A stretch of 39,893 nucleotides of DNA, from contig VBMA01000008.1 of the NCBI GenBank assembly GCA_005878985.1, positions 1-39,893 of the forward strand, in the 5' to 3' direction. This DNA comes from Methanobacteriota archaeon. GTDB lineage: Archaea > Thermoplasmatota > Thermoplasmata > RBG-16-68-12. The translations under genes and the position numbers were made by a program. How positions within the stretch are numbered: position 1 is the first letter of the stretch; every line of letters begins with the position of its first letter. The notes beneath the pieces are model-generated. The model had not been told where the DNA came from and searched no databases. It saw only the letters and a program-made list of their open reading frames with translations. Shown here piece by piece: positions 31,913 through 39,231 of the stretch.

Positions 31913-32542
31913 TCACTGATTCTTCGCCACAATGTCGCTCAGCACGTTGGCGACGTCCTCGCAGTGGTCCGTGGCCTGCTCGAGGACCTCCGTGATCTCC
32001 TTGAACTTGATGATCGTCACGGGATCCTCCTGATGGAAGAGCGCCGCGACCGCGTTGTTCATGAGGTCGTCGGCCACGTTCTCGAGGCGGTGGACCTCGA
32101 TGGCGATCCGCTCGACCCCATTGGCCTGCTTCATGTTACGGATCATCCCGACGGCCTCCTTGAGGAGCCGCGTCCCGTCCTTGATCACGTTTCCGAGCTG
32201 CACCATCGCCTCGGTCGGACGATCAATTTCGTAGAGGCCGATCCGGCTCGAGGCCGCCTCGATCATGTCGAGCACATTGTCGAGCTCGGTGGCGAGGGCC
32301 TGGATGTCCTCCCGGTCGATCGGCGTGATGAACGTCTTGTTCAATTCCTCGTAAACCCGATGGACGATCTCGTCGCCCTGGTGCTCCACGTCCTTGATCC
32401 GTCGGCACTTCATCGGCACGTCGCGGAAGTCGTGCAGCAGGTCCGCCAGGGCGACCGCACCCTCGTCGACCGTGGCCGCAAGCTTCTCGAGGAGGTCGAA
32501 AAACTGACGCTCCTGCGGGATAATCCAACCTTTCAAACCCAT
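31913..32542 (-). CDS. DUF47/PhoU-like protein
   Basis: This 209-aa all-helical protein is of the DUF47 family (related to PhoU), which is commonly paired with PiT transporters and is thought to regulate phosphate uptake. Motifs include VEHQGDEIVHRVYEELNKTF, TPIDREDIQALATELDNVLD (the metal-cluster-type E/D-x-x-x-D helices) and EVLEQATDHCEDVANVLSD, all typical for the family. It is the first gene of the operon with the Pit gene. AT-rich sequence including the palindrome ACATTAATGT (32580-32589) lies 38-47 nt upstream and may include the TATA box. The GGGGAG about 8 nt before the ATG is the ribosome-binding site. Confidence 0.92.
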   Translation of the reverse strand: MGLKGWIIPQERQFFDLLEKLAATVDEGAVALADLLHDFRDVPMKCRRIKDVEHQGDEIVHRVYEELNKTFITPIDREDIQALATELDNVLDMIEAASSRIGLYEIDRPTEAMVQLGNVIKDGTRLLKEAVGMIRNMKQANGVERIAIEVHRLENVADDLMNNAVAALFHQEDPVTIIKFKEITEVLEQATDHCEDVANVLSDIVAKNQ

Positions 32543-32579
32543 GGCCCTCGCTCCCCGTTAACGCGGTAGTCCTAGGATT

Positions 32580-32589
32580 ACATTAATGT
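32580..32589. promoter_or_regulatory. Palindromic AT-rich element ACATTAATGT
   Basis: A perfect 10-nt palindrome 38-47 nt upstream of the DUF47/Pit operon start. It may be the TATA region, a phosphate-responsive operator, or both. Confidence 0.4.
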
Positions 32590-32608
32590 GTCGTATCGGA
32601 CCGGGGTG

Positions 32609-33952
32609 TCAGCTCTCGTCGAGGTTCACGCCGGACGCCTCGAGCTGTGCCAGGAGTTGCTTCCGCATCTTCCGGTTCCCCGCGAAGCCCTTGATCGCCT
32701 TGCGGGACATCTCATAATTTCGAAGCAACTCCTTCACGTCCCGTGGTGCCACCCCCGCGCCGCGCGCGATCCGTTGCACGCGGGAGGACTTCACGAGCTT
32801 CGGGTCCTTCATCTCGTCGTCGGTCATGGAGTCCATGATGATCTTGAACCGGCGAAGGCGGGCCTGCGTGCTCTCCATGTCCGCGTCCTTCATCTTCCCG
32901 CCCATGCCAGGAATCAACGAGGCGAGCTTCCGCATGGGTCCCATGTCCGTCAGCATCTCGATCTGTTCGTACATCTCGTGGAGCGTGAACTTCCCCGCCA
33001 TGATCTTCTTCGTGAGTGCCTCGGCCTTCTGCGCGTCGATTGCCTCTTGAGCGCGTTCCAGGAGCGTCTCGAGGTCGCCCATGCCGAGGAGGCGCGAGAT
33101 GAACCGCGGCGGCTCGAACTTCTCGAGGTCGTCGATCTTCTCGCCGACGCCGATGAAGACGATCGGCGCCTTCACCTCGGCCACGGCGGAGAGGGCGCCG
33201 CCCCCTTTCGCGGTCCCGTCGAGTTTCGTGACGATGACGCCCGTGATCCCGACCGCGTCGTGGAACGCCTTCGCCTGGGGCCCGGCCTGCTGCCCCACGG
33301 TCGCATCGAGCACGAGGAGGCGTTCGTCCGCTTGGACCGCCTTCGCGACCCCCTCAATCTCCGCGATCAGGTCCGGCTCGAGCGCGTGCCGACCGGACGA
33401 GTCGACGATGATCACGTCGCTCGCGGCGAGGGCCTTCACGCCGGCCTTGGCGATCTTCACGGCCTCCTTCGCCCCGGGCTCCCCGTGGAACGGTGCGTTG
33501 ATCTGCTCCGCGAGCTGTTTGAGCTGATCGTACGCCGCGGGCCGGTGCACGTCCGCCGCGACGAGGCCGACCGAGAGCCCCTTCTTCTGGAAGAACTTCG
33601 CCAGCTTGCCGGCCGTCGTCGTCTTGCCTTGGCCGTACAGGCCGACGAGGAGGATCCGCTGCTTCTGGAGCGGGACCTCGCGGGTGGCCCCAAGGATCTT
33701 CACAAGCTCCTCGTAGATGATCCGGACGACGTGCTCGCGCGGGCTCATGCCCGGGGGCGGCTTTTCTTCGAGGGCGCGCCGCTGGAGCTGCTTCGTGATC
33801 CCGAGGGCGAGCTGGACGTTCACGTCCGCCTGAATGAGGGCCCGCTGGATGTCGCGGACGATCTCTTTGATGAGGGACTCGTCGACGTAGCTGGCCCCCG
33901 CGATCTTGCGAAGCGCCTCGCGGAGTGAACCGCCGAGTTTTTCGAGGACCAT
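32609..33952 (-). CDS. srp54: Signal recognition particle GTPase SRP54
   Basis: This 447-aa protein binds SRP RNA and signal sequences and directs ribosomes to the membrane through its GTPase cycle with FtsY. The N domain occupies residues 1-90; the G domain has G1 GLYGQGKTTT (104-113), DVHRPAAYDQL, DSSGRH and TKLDGTAKGG. The M domain has the Met-rich stretches MGPMRKLASLIPGMGGKM and the RNA-binding RRFKIIMDSMT. Family length is normal. The ATG is 25-33 nt after a TATA-like CTTAAAGG, so the mRNA is probably leaderless. Confidence 0.96.
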   Translation of the reverse strand: MVLEKLGGSLREALRKIAGASYVDESLIKEIVRDIQRALIQADVNVQLALGITKQLQRRALEEKPPPGMSPREHVVRIIYEELVKILGATREVPLQKQRILLVGLYGQGKTTTAGKLAKFFQKKGLSVGLVAADVHRPAAYDQLKQLAEQINAPFHGEPGAKEAVKIAKAGVKALAASDVIIVDSSGRHALEPDLIAEIEGVAKAVQADERLLVLDATVGQQAGPQAKAFHDAVGITGVIVTKLDGTAKGGGALSAVAEVKAPIVFIGVGEKIDDLEKFEPPRFISRLLGMGDLETLLERAQEAIDAQKAEALTKKIMAGKFTLHEMYEQIEMLTDMGPMRKLASLIPGMGGKMKDADMESTQARLRRFKIIMDSMTDDEMKDPKLVKSSRVQRIARGAGVAPRDVKELLRNYEMSRKAIKGFAGNRKMRKQLLAQLEASGVNLDES

Positions 33953-33976
33953 GCGTGGACACCGAAGGGGTAATCC

Positions 33977-33985
33977 CCTTTAAGT
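33977..33985 (-). promoter_or_regulatory. TATA-like element for srp54
   Basis: ACTTAAAGG on the minus strand, 25-33 nt upstream of the srp54 ATG, fits a leaderless transcript. Confidence 0.5.
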
Positions 33986-34014
33986 CTGAGCACCACGAAG
34001 TCGAACGATCGCTG

Positions 34015-34221
34015 TCAACGACCGCGGATGAGCAAAACCGCCGAGGTGATCGTAGCCACCATGATGAACACGAGGAGCAAGACGATCGTTTCCAGTCGGT
34101 CACTGATTTTCGCCAAGTAGAAAAGCTCGTTCTGCTGGAAGAGGTCGGTGCCCGCAGATTGATGAAGCGGCATTCCCGCAGGAGCCATGCCTCCCCCCGG
34201 AGCCGGCGGTTGCGGGTTCAC
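34015..34221 (-). CDS. Small single-pass membrane protein
   Basis: This is a 68-aa protein with a Pro/Gly-rich N-terminus (PQPPAPGGGMAPAGM), a linker (FYLAKISDRLE) and one hydrophobic helix near the C-terminus (TIVLLLVFIMVATITSAVLLI) ending in a positive tail. The start is GTG at 34221, about 30 nt after an AT-rich CTTAAG at 34252-34257, consistent with a leaderless mRNA. I do not recognise the family. It lies just upstream of srp54 on the same strand. Confidence 0.6.
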   Translation of the reverse strand: MNPQPPAPGGGMAPAGMPLHQSAGTDLFQQNELFYLAKISDRLETIVLLLVFIMVATITSAVLLIRGR

Positions 34222-34370
34222 GGGACCCGTTCTGAAATGTAGTCCTGTCTACTTAAGTTTTCAAACCTGCCACTACGACTGCGTTCGGCTCCGACGCCGC
34301 GTTGACCGGTGAAGAACCGAGTTGAAGAGTCGAACCAACGGCTTCGCTCACATTCGATGCGAACTAAAAA

Positions 34371-34436
34371 GGGAAGGGAGGGCTAGCCTTGTCAGAAGGG
34401 ATGGGATGCACTCTAACGAACTAGCCCAAAATTCCC
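34371..34436. ncRNA. Candidate structured RNA
   Basis: GGGAA (34371) pairs with TTCCC (34432-34436), then a 4x4 internal loop (GGGA/AAAA), then GGGCTAG (34380-34386) pairs with CTAGCCC (34421-34427). Inside, CCTT-N5-AAGG can form another short stem. It matches no RNA family I know. On the minus strand an AT-rich GCTTAT at 34454-34459 is at promoter distance. Strand and reality are uncertain. Confidence 0.3.
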
Positions 34437-34516
34437 CCGGAATCGTATTCGGGATAAGCTACTTAACACTTTGTAAAATCTGAGAAACCGGATGGCGGCC
34501 GCGGACCGAACGGGGT

Positions 34517-34546
34517 GCGGGCCTGACAAAACCTGCGGCAGCCCGC
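34517..34546. repeat. Inverted repeat GCGGGC/GCCCGC
   Basis: GCGGGC (34517-34522) and GCCCGC (34541-34546) are exact reverse complements around an 18-nt loop. It may be part of the same untranslated unit as the structure at 34371-34436, or a terminator-like element. Confidence 0.4.
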
Positions 34547-34648
34547 CCGTCGCCACCCACCGGTGCGCTATACTAAGTATATTTAAGATTTCTGGAACGA
34601 TCTTGGCGGGAGGCCCCTTTGGATCAACCCGCCGAGAGGGCCAACCGG

Positions 34649-35512
34649 TCAAAGGTATCCGGACTTCTGCAGCATGAGGAGGTCCTCGGTCGACAGCTTC
34701 TCGCCTTTCTTGAACCGTTCGAAGATGAGTTCCGCCTCTCTCTTCGCGTCGACCTCTTCGGCGACCTCCTCGGTGACGCCGCGACTCTTCATCCAGATGC
34801 CGTGGATGATCTTGTCGTAGTCGTGGACCTGGCGGATGTGCTCGATGTGCTTCCGGTGCTCCTCGTCCGCGAGCATCTTCGTCTTGATGAACTCCTCCTG
34901 CGCCCGGTCCGCCTCGCGGCGCAAGGTGTCCCCCTGTTCGTATAGGGCGGTCATCTGATCGTGCTCTGTCTGGGCCTTCTCCGCCAGCTCGGAGACGCGC
35001 TTGTGGGCGTCCTCCGCGAGGTCCCGGGCGGACTTCAACTCGTCCTTCATCTTCCGGACGTCCTCGTTCTCCTCGAGCGACTTCTCGAGCTTGCGGACCT
35101 CCGCCTGGAGCCGTTGGATCTCGTCGATCAGCGCACGCTCCTTGTCCACGGTCAGCACCGACGTCATCTGTCGGAACTCGAGGCGCTTCAGCTCCTGTTG
35201 GAGCTTGCCGAGCGGCACGGCGCCCCGAGGCAGCTTCCGCCGCTTCAGCTCCGTGAGTTGATCTTGGAGCTCGTTCACCCGGCGGTTGTAGCGGTCGCGT
35301 TCTTCTTTCGCGGACTTGACCTGCGCGTTCAGCTCGTCCCGTTGGATCCGGTGTTGCGTCGCCTCGTCGACGAGCGCGCGGACCTGCGCGTTCAACGCGT
35401 CGCGCTTCTCGACCCATTCACGCGTCTTGTCGTTCAGCTCGTCGCGCCGCCGGCGGTGGCGTTCCGCCTCTTGGTTCTCTCGCTCCCGCTTTAGCTGCAG
35501 CTCATCCAGCAC
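34649..35512 (-). CDS. Long coiled-coil protein (COG1340-like)
   Basis: This 287-aa protein is almost entirely charged and helical, with heptad-like runs (RERENQEAERHRRRRDELND, RDALNAQVRALVDEATQHR, EVRKLEKSLEENEDVRKMKD) and a short conserved C-terminal region ending FKKGEKLSTEDLLMLQKSGYL. It resembles the archaeal coiled-coil proteins grouped as COG1340; function unknown, possibly structural. The start is GTG at 35512, supported by GAGAGG 6 nt upstream and a TATA box at 35562-35570; the longer frame from 35632 has no such support. It is divergent from the roadblock-type membrane protein operon. Confidence 0.82.
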   Translation of the reverse strand: MLDELQLKRERENQEAERHRRRRDELNDKTREWVEKRDALNAQVRALVDEATQHRIQRDELNAQVKSAKEERDRYNRRVNELQDQLTELKRRKLPRGAVPLGKLQQELKRLEFRQMTSVLTVDKERALIDEIQRLQAEVRKLEKSLEENEDVRKMKDELKSARDLAEDAHKRVSELAEKAQTEHDQMTALYEQGDTLRREADRAQEEFIKTKMLADEEHRKHIEHIRQVHDYDKIIHGIWMKSRGVTEEVAEEVDAKREAELIFERFKKGEKLSTEDLLMLQKSGYL

Positions 35513-35561
35513 CGAAACCCTCTCGAGACCGGCTGGTGGGAAGCTGCGAAGAAACCCTCGG

Positions 35562-35570
35562 CTTATAAAA
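35562..35570 (-). promoter_or_regulatory. TATA box for coiled-coil gene
   Basis: TTTTATAAG on the minus strand, 50-58 nt upstream of the GTG start, leaves a short leader containing GAGAGG. Confidence 0.6.
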
Positions 35571-35663
35571 CTTCCCGCGCACGTCCTCGGAATCCGGAAG
35601 GAGCCGATGCGATAACGGCGTCGCAAACTCAAATAGCGTCCGGTTCATAGTAACCGGGGTTCC

Positions 35664-37052
35664 GTGAGTCGCTTCGCGTTCGTCGGGTTCCTGATCCTCC
35701 TCGCGATCGCCGTCGACACGGCCGCGCCCGCGCTCGCGGAACGCAACCCGTTGCCGTCCCCGGCCGCCACGACCTACACGCTCGCCCTCGCGGCGGACCG
35801 TCGCTCCGCCGAACGGAACGACACGATCACGTACAGCATCTGGGTGAACGTGTCGGGAGGCGGTTTCCTCCAGCTCGTCCGCGTGAACTTCACCCTCGAT
35901 CCCGACCTCACCTTGGTCGGCGCGGCGGTCATCCCCCCGTCGGCGTGCGGGACAAGCACCTCCAATGCGACGTTCACGGAATGGCAGTGCAGCTTCCTCC
36001 ACTCGGGTCGTTCGTACCGCTTCACGGTGCCGGCCCTCGTGGACGCGAACGCGACGCGAGGCCGATCCCGGACTGCGACCGGGCAGGCTATCGAGCTCGG
36101 CGCGGGAACCGCCACGCCCCGAATCGCCCGGGTGCCGGTCTGGATCCTCATCGGCGTCCTCGAGCTGCAAGTGACGGCGGTGCTCTCCTCGGCCCCATCG
36201 CCCGGGAGTCAGATCTACTTCAACGTGAACGTCACGAACATCATCCGCACCGATGTCGACCCGGCGGACGTCCAGAACCTGACGGCGTACAACGTGCGCA
36301 TCACGATCGGGATCAGTCCCTTCCTCGATGTCGGGACCACGACCCCCCGGCTCCGCACCCTGCCCTACCTGGCCCCGAGCGAGAGCGACAGCGTGAACTT
36401 CACCGGAATCGTGAATGCCACCATCGGGGACCCGATCTCCGTCAACGCAACGCTCCTCTATGATGACGTGGCGAACCGTTCGATCGGACCGAAGTTCGCC
36501 GAGTGGGTCGACGACGTCCAGGCGCCGCCCCCGCTACGCAGCGATCTGACTTCGGTCCTCGCGGTGTTCTCCTTCGCCGTCGTCGCCATCGTGGCGGCGA
36601 TCGTCATCGCCCCCATCCTCGGCGAACGCAATCTCGCGATCGATGAGGTGTTCCTCGTGCATCGGAGCGGCGTCCTGATCCGGCACCTCCGCCGGGGATC
36701 GACGCCAGATTTGCGGAAAGACGACGACCTCGTCGCGTCGATGTTCGTCGCGATTCAAGATTTCGTCCGCGATTCTTTCCACACCAAAGCGACGCTCGAC
36801 GAGCTGTCGTTCGCGGGTCGGAAGGCCGCGGTCCTCCGAGGCCGGTATCTCATCCTCGCGGCCCTCGTCTCGCGCGGCAACCCGCGGTATCTCTTCCCGC
36901 AGATGAAGGCCGTCGAGCGGGCGCTTCGGAGGGCGCACGGGGCCGCGTTGGTCGATTGGGACGGTCGGGTCACGAGCCTCGACCAGGCCGGGCCGATCCT
37001 CGAGTCGTTCCTGGCGGGCGGCTTCCGGCGGATGCGTGGGTGGCGGCGATGA
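35664..37052 (+). CDS. Membrane protein with extracellular beta domains and cytoplasmic roadblock-like domain
   Basis: This 462-aa protein has an N-terminal signal peptide (FVGFLILLAIAVDTAAPALA), two extracellular beta-sandwich-like domains with many N-x-S/T sites (for example DTITYSIWVNVSGG and NVNVTNIIRTDV), one membrane helix (about 294-318, SVLAVFSFAVVAIVAAIVIA), and a cytoplasmic domain from about 324 (IDEVFLVHRSGVLIRHL, ATLDELSFAGRKAAVLRG, YLILAALVSRG) that looks roadblock/longin-like. The start is GTG, 29-36 nt after CAAATAGC. It is the first gene of an operon with a TPR protein and a Ras-like GTPase, so the roadblock domain may act as GTPase partner downstream of an extracellular signal. 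Confidence 0.8.
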   Translation: MSRFAFVGFLILLAIAVDTAAPALAERNPLPSPAATTYTLALAADRRSAERNDTITYSIWVNVSGGGFLQLVRVNFTLDPDLTLVGAAVIPPSACGTSTSNATFTEWQCSFLHSGRSYRFTVPALVDANATRGRSRTATGQAIELGAGTATPRIARVPVWILIGVLELQVTAVLSSAPSPGSQIYFNVNVTNIIRTDVDPADVQNLTAYNVRITIGISPFLDVGTTTPRLRTLPYLAPSESDSVNFTGIVNATIGDPISVNATLLYDDVANRSIGPKFAEWVDDVQAPPPLRSDLTSVLAVFSFAVVAIVAAIVIAPILGERNLAIDEVFLVHRSGVLIRHLRRGSTPDLRKDDDLVASMFVAIQDFVRDSFHTKATLDELSFAGRKAAVLRGRYLILAALVSRGNPRYLFPQMKAVERALRRAHGAALVDWDGRVTSLDQAGPILESFLAGGFRRMRGWRR

Positions 37053-37064
37053 TGCTCGGATCGG

Positions 37065-37361
37065 ATGCACGGCCCGCACCTTGGGGGTGTTCCCCTGGCC
37101 ATTGAGCGTCCGGACACGGCATCGCTGGTCCGGCAGCGTCTCATGGCGAACGCGGACGACGTCGATGCCCTCTTTGTGCTCGCCGCCCTACGGGCCCAGG
37201 AAGGCTACTTGGAGGAAGGCTTGACGATCCTCGACCACGTGCTCCGCATCGACCCGCGATACCCGGGCGCCTGGCGGTTCAAGGCGAAACTCCACGGGAT
37301 GCAAGGGGAAGCGGCCGCGGAACAGTCCGCGCGACGGCGCGCGGAAGAGATGGAGAGATGA
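37065..37361 (+). CDS. Small TPR-like protein
   Basis: This 98-aa protein contains a tetratricopeptide-like helix pair (ALFVLAALRAQEGYLEEGLT, ILDHVLRIDPRYPGAWRFKA) with the expected Leu/Ala/Tyr/Pro spacing. It is probably an adaptor. It starts 12 nt after the membrane protein gene and overlaps the GTPase gene by 4 nt (ATGA), so all three are co-expressed. The exact start is uncertain; later ATGs are possible. Confidence 0.72.
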   Translation: MHGPHLGGVPLAIERPDTASLVRQRLMANADDVDALFVLAALRAQEGYLEEGLTILDHVLRIDPRYPGAWRFKAKLHGMQGEAAAEQSARRRAEEMER

Positions 37362-37903
37362 AGATGCCCCTTGAAGTCGTCAAACTGAAAATCTGCATGG
37401 CCGGGGAAGGCGCGGTCGGCAAGACCTCCCTCATCCGGCGATACGTACTCGACCAGTACGACGATCGATACATCGCGACCCTGGGCACAAAGATCACGAA
37501 GAAGAGCCTGACGGTACCAAATCCGGCGGGCTCGGATCCGCTCCAGGCCGACGTCATCCTGTGGGACATCATGGGCACGTCGACGGTCCGGGAGCTGCTG
37601 AAGGAGGCGTACTACCACGGCGCGCAGGGGATCCTCGCGGTGGCGGACCTCACCCGGCGCGACACGTTGATCGCACTTGACGAGTGGGCGCGGTCCATCC
37701 GTTCCGTCGCGGGCGACATCCCGACGTACGGCGTCGTGAACAAGGCGGACCTCGAGACGGAGCGCGCCCTCCCGCGGGCGGACGTCGAATCGTTCTTCCG
37801 GTCGCGCGGCTGGCCGTGGTCGTACGCGAGCGCGAAGACCGGGGCCGGCGTGCACGAGACGTTCGTCGGCATCGTGAAGCACGTCCTCGAGAGCCGGGCG
37901 TGA
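37358..37903 (+). CDS. Ras/Rab-like small GTPase
   Basis: This is a 181-aa small GTPase with all five G motifs: G1 GEGAVGKTS (16-24), a switch I Thr near 41 (IATLGTKITKK), G3 WDIMG (69-73), G4 NKAD (128-131) and G5 SAK (158-160). The residue after the G3 glycine, usually the catalytic Gln, is Thr, so intrinsic hydrolysis may be slow and dependent on a partner. No lipid-attachment cysteine is seen at the C-terminus. It is the last gene of the roadblock/TPR operon and resembles the MglA/Rab-like GTPases of archaea that pair with roadblock proteins. Confidence 0.88.
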   Translation: MKMPLEVVKLKICMAGEGAVGKTSLIRRYVLDQYDDRYIATLGTKITKKSLTVPNPAGSDPLQADVILWDIMGTSTVRELLKEAYYHGAQGILAVADLTRRDTLIALDEWARSIRSVAGDIPTYGVVNKADLETERALPRADVESFFRSRGWPWSYASAKTGAGVHETFVGIVKHVLESRA

Positions 37904-37904
37904 C

Positions 37905-39182
37905 CTAGGCGATGCGCCACCGGCGGTGGGCCTCGGCGTCCTTCGTGAAGCAGTAGTGGACCGTATTGAATTCGGTGCGCATCGCGCCGACGTCGGCGGC
38001 GACCTTCTCCGATGGCTCGTGCTTGACCGCGACGCGGGCGAACAGGTCGGCGACCTCGTCCATCTGGGATTCCCGCATGCCGAGGCGCGTGAGCTCCTGC
38101 GTCCCCAGACGCACGCCGCTCGGCTTCACGGGAGACGTGTCCCAGGGCAGGAGGTTCTTGTTCGTGATGATGTTCGCCTTCTCCAGGTCCGCCGAGAGCT
38201 TCGCGCCGCCGCCGATGGCCGCCACGTCGAGGGCGACCGTGTGGCTCTCCGTGAATCCGTGTTTCTCCGCGAGGACCTTGATGCCCCGTTCGTGCAGCGC
38301 CTGGGCGAGCGCCTTCGAATTCCGGACGATCTGGGCCGCGTACTCTCGCCCGAATTCGACGAACTCGGCGAGGGTGATGCCGAGGGCCGCCATCGCATGG
38401 AGGTGGTGGTTCGAGACGACGCCCGGGAACACGGCTCGCTGGAGGCGCTTGATGAACTTCTCGTCGTCGGAGTCGCTGAGCAGGATCCCGTGCTGCGGCC
38501 CCGGGAGCGTCTTGTGCGTCGATCCCGTGAGGACGTCGGCCCCTTCGTGGAGCGGGTCCTGGAATTGTCCGCCGGCGATCAGGCCGAGCACATGGGCGCC
38601 GTCGTACCACACGGAGCAACCGGCCTCCTGGAACGCGTCGCGCAGGTCGGCCAGAGGCGTCGGGAACAGGAAGACGCTCTGTCCGAACGCCGCGACCTTC
38701 GGCTTCACGAGCTTGATCAGCGTCGCCGTCCCGTCGACGTCGATGTTCATCCGGTCCACGTCGAACGGATAGTTGACGTTGTTCACGCCGCGCATGCCGG
38801 CCGCCCCGAACTTCGCGGAGCTGATGTGCGCGCCGTGGCTCAGCGCCACGGACGTCATGATGTCGCCCGGCTCGAGGAGGGCGAAGTACACGGCCATGTT
38901 CGCGACCGTGCCGCTCGTCAGCCGGGGGTCCGCATGCCGCACCCGGAAGATCTTCTTCGCCAGCGCGACGACCCGGTCCTCGACCTCGTCGACGAACGTG
39001 TTGCCCTGATAGTACCGTTCGTGCGGGAGGCCCTCGGCGTAGCGGTCCCCAAAGTCCGTCAGGAGCATCTCCCGCGCCATCGGGCTGATGATGTTCTCCG
39101 ACGCGATCATCGGGAGGCATCGCGCGAACCATGCGTGGTGGCGGTCCACCGCTCCTTCGATGAAGGCGACGTCTTCGTTCAT
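37905..39182 (-). CDS. glyA: Serine hydroxymethyltransferase
   Basis: This 425-aa PLP enzyme interconverts serine and glycine with transfer of a one-carbon unit to a folate or tetrahydromethanopterin carrier. Family stretches: PMIASENIISPMAREML, GDRYAEGLPHERYYQGNTFVD, LTSGTVANMAVY, and STHKTLPGPQHG with the PLP-binding Lys (about residue 226). Length is normal. The ATG is 28-36 nt from a TATA box, consistent with a leaderless mRNA. Its downstream end is next to the convergent GTPase gene (1 nt apart). It lies 49 nt downstream of the S-adenosylmethionine synthetase gene, linking one-carbon supply and methylation. Confidence 0.96.
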   Translation of the reverse strand: MNEDVAFIEGAVDRHHAWFARCLPMIASENIISPMAREMLLTDFGDRYAEGLPHERYYQGNTFVDEVEDRVVALAKKIFRVRHADPRLTSGTVANMAVYFALLEPGDIMTSVALSHGAHISSAKFGAAGMRGVNNVNYPFDVDRMNIDVDGTATLIKLVKPKVAAFGQSVFLFPTPLADLRDAFQEAGCSVWYDGAHVLGLIAGGQFQDPLHEGADVLTGSTHKTLPGPQHGILLSDSDDEKFIKRLQRAVFPGVVSNHHLHAMAALGITLAEFVEFGREYAAQIVRNSKALAQALHERGIKVLAEKHGFTESHTVALDVAAIGGGAKLSADLEKANIITNKNLLPWDTSPVKPSGVRLGTQELTRLGMRESQMDEVADLFARVAVKHEPSEKVAADVGAMRTEFNTVHYCFTKDAEAHRRWRIA

Positions 39183-39209
39183 GTCGATCGCGAGGGAACC
39201 GGCGCGGCG

Positions 39210-39218
39210 GATAAATAC
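39210..39218 (-). promoter_or_regulatory. TATA box for glyA
   Basis: GTATTTATC on the minus strand, 28-36 nt before the glyA ATG. Confidence 0.6.
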
Positions 39219-39231
39219 GTTGACTCGGGCG

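Larger units (their letters stand above)
34222..34648. other. Gene-free region with inverted repeats
   Basis: No open frame here looks coding. The region is less GC-rich than the rest of the window. It contains nested inverted repeats at 34371-34436 and a second pair at 34517-34546, AT-rich patches around 34440-34480, and the imperfect palindrome ATACT-A-AGTAT near 34569. This is the most likely place in the window for an unannotated RNA gene. Confidence 0.45.

Noticed and set aside
34371-34546. SRP RNA or RNase P RNA next to srp54
   Set aside because: The conserved sequence blocks of those RNAs were not found, and the structured stretch is too short.
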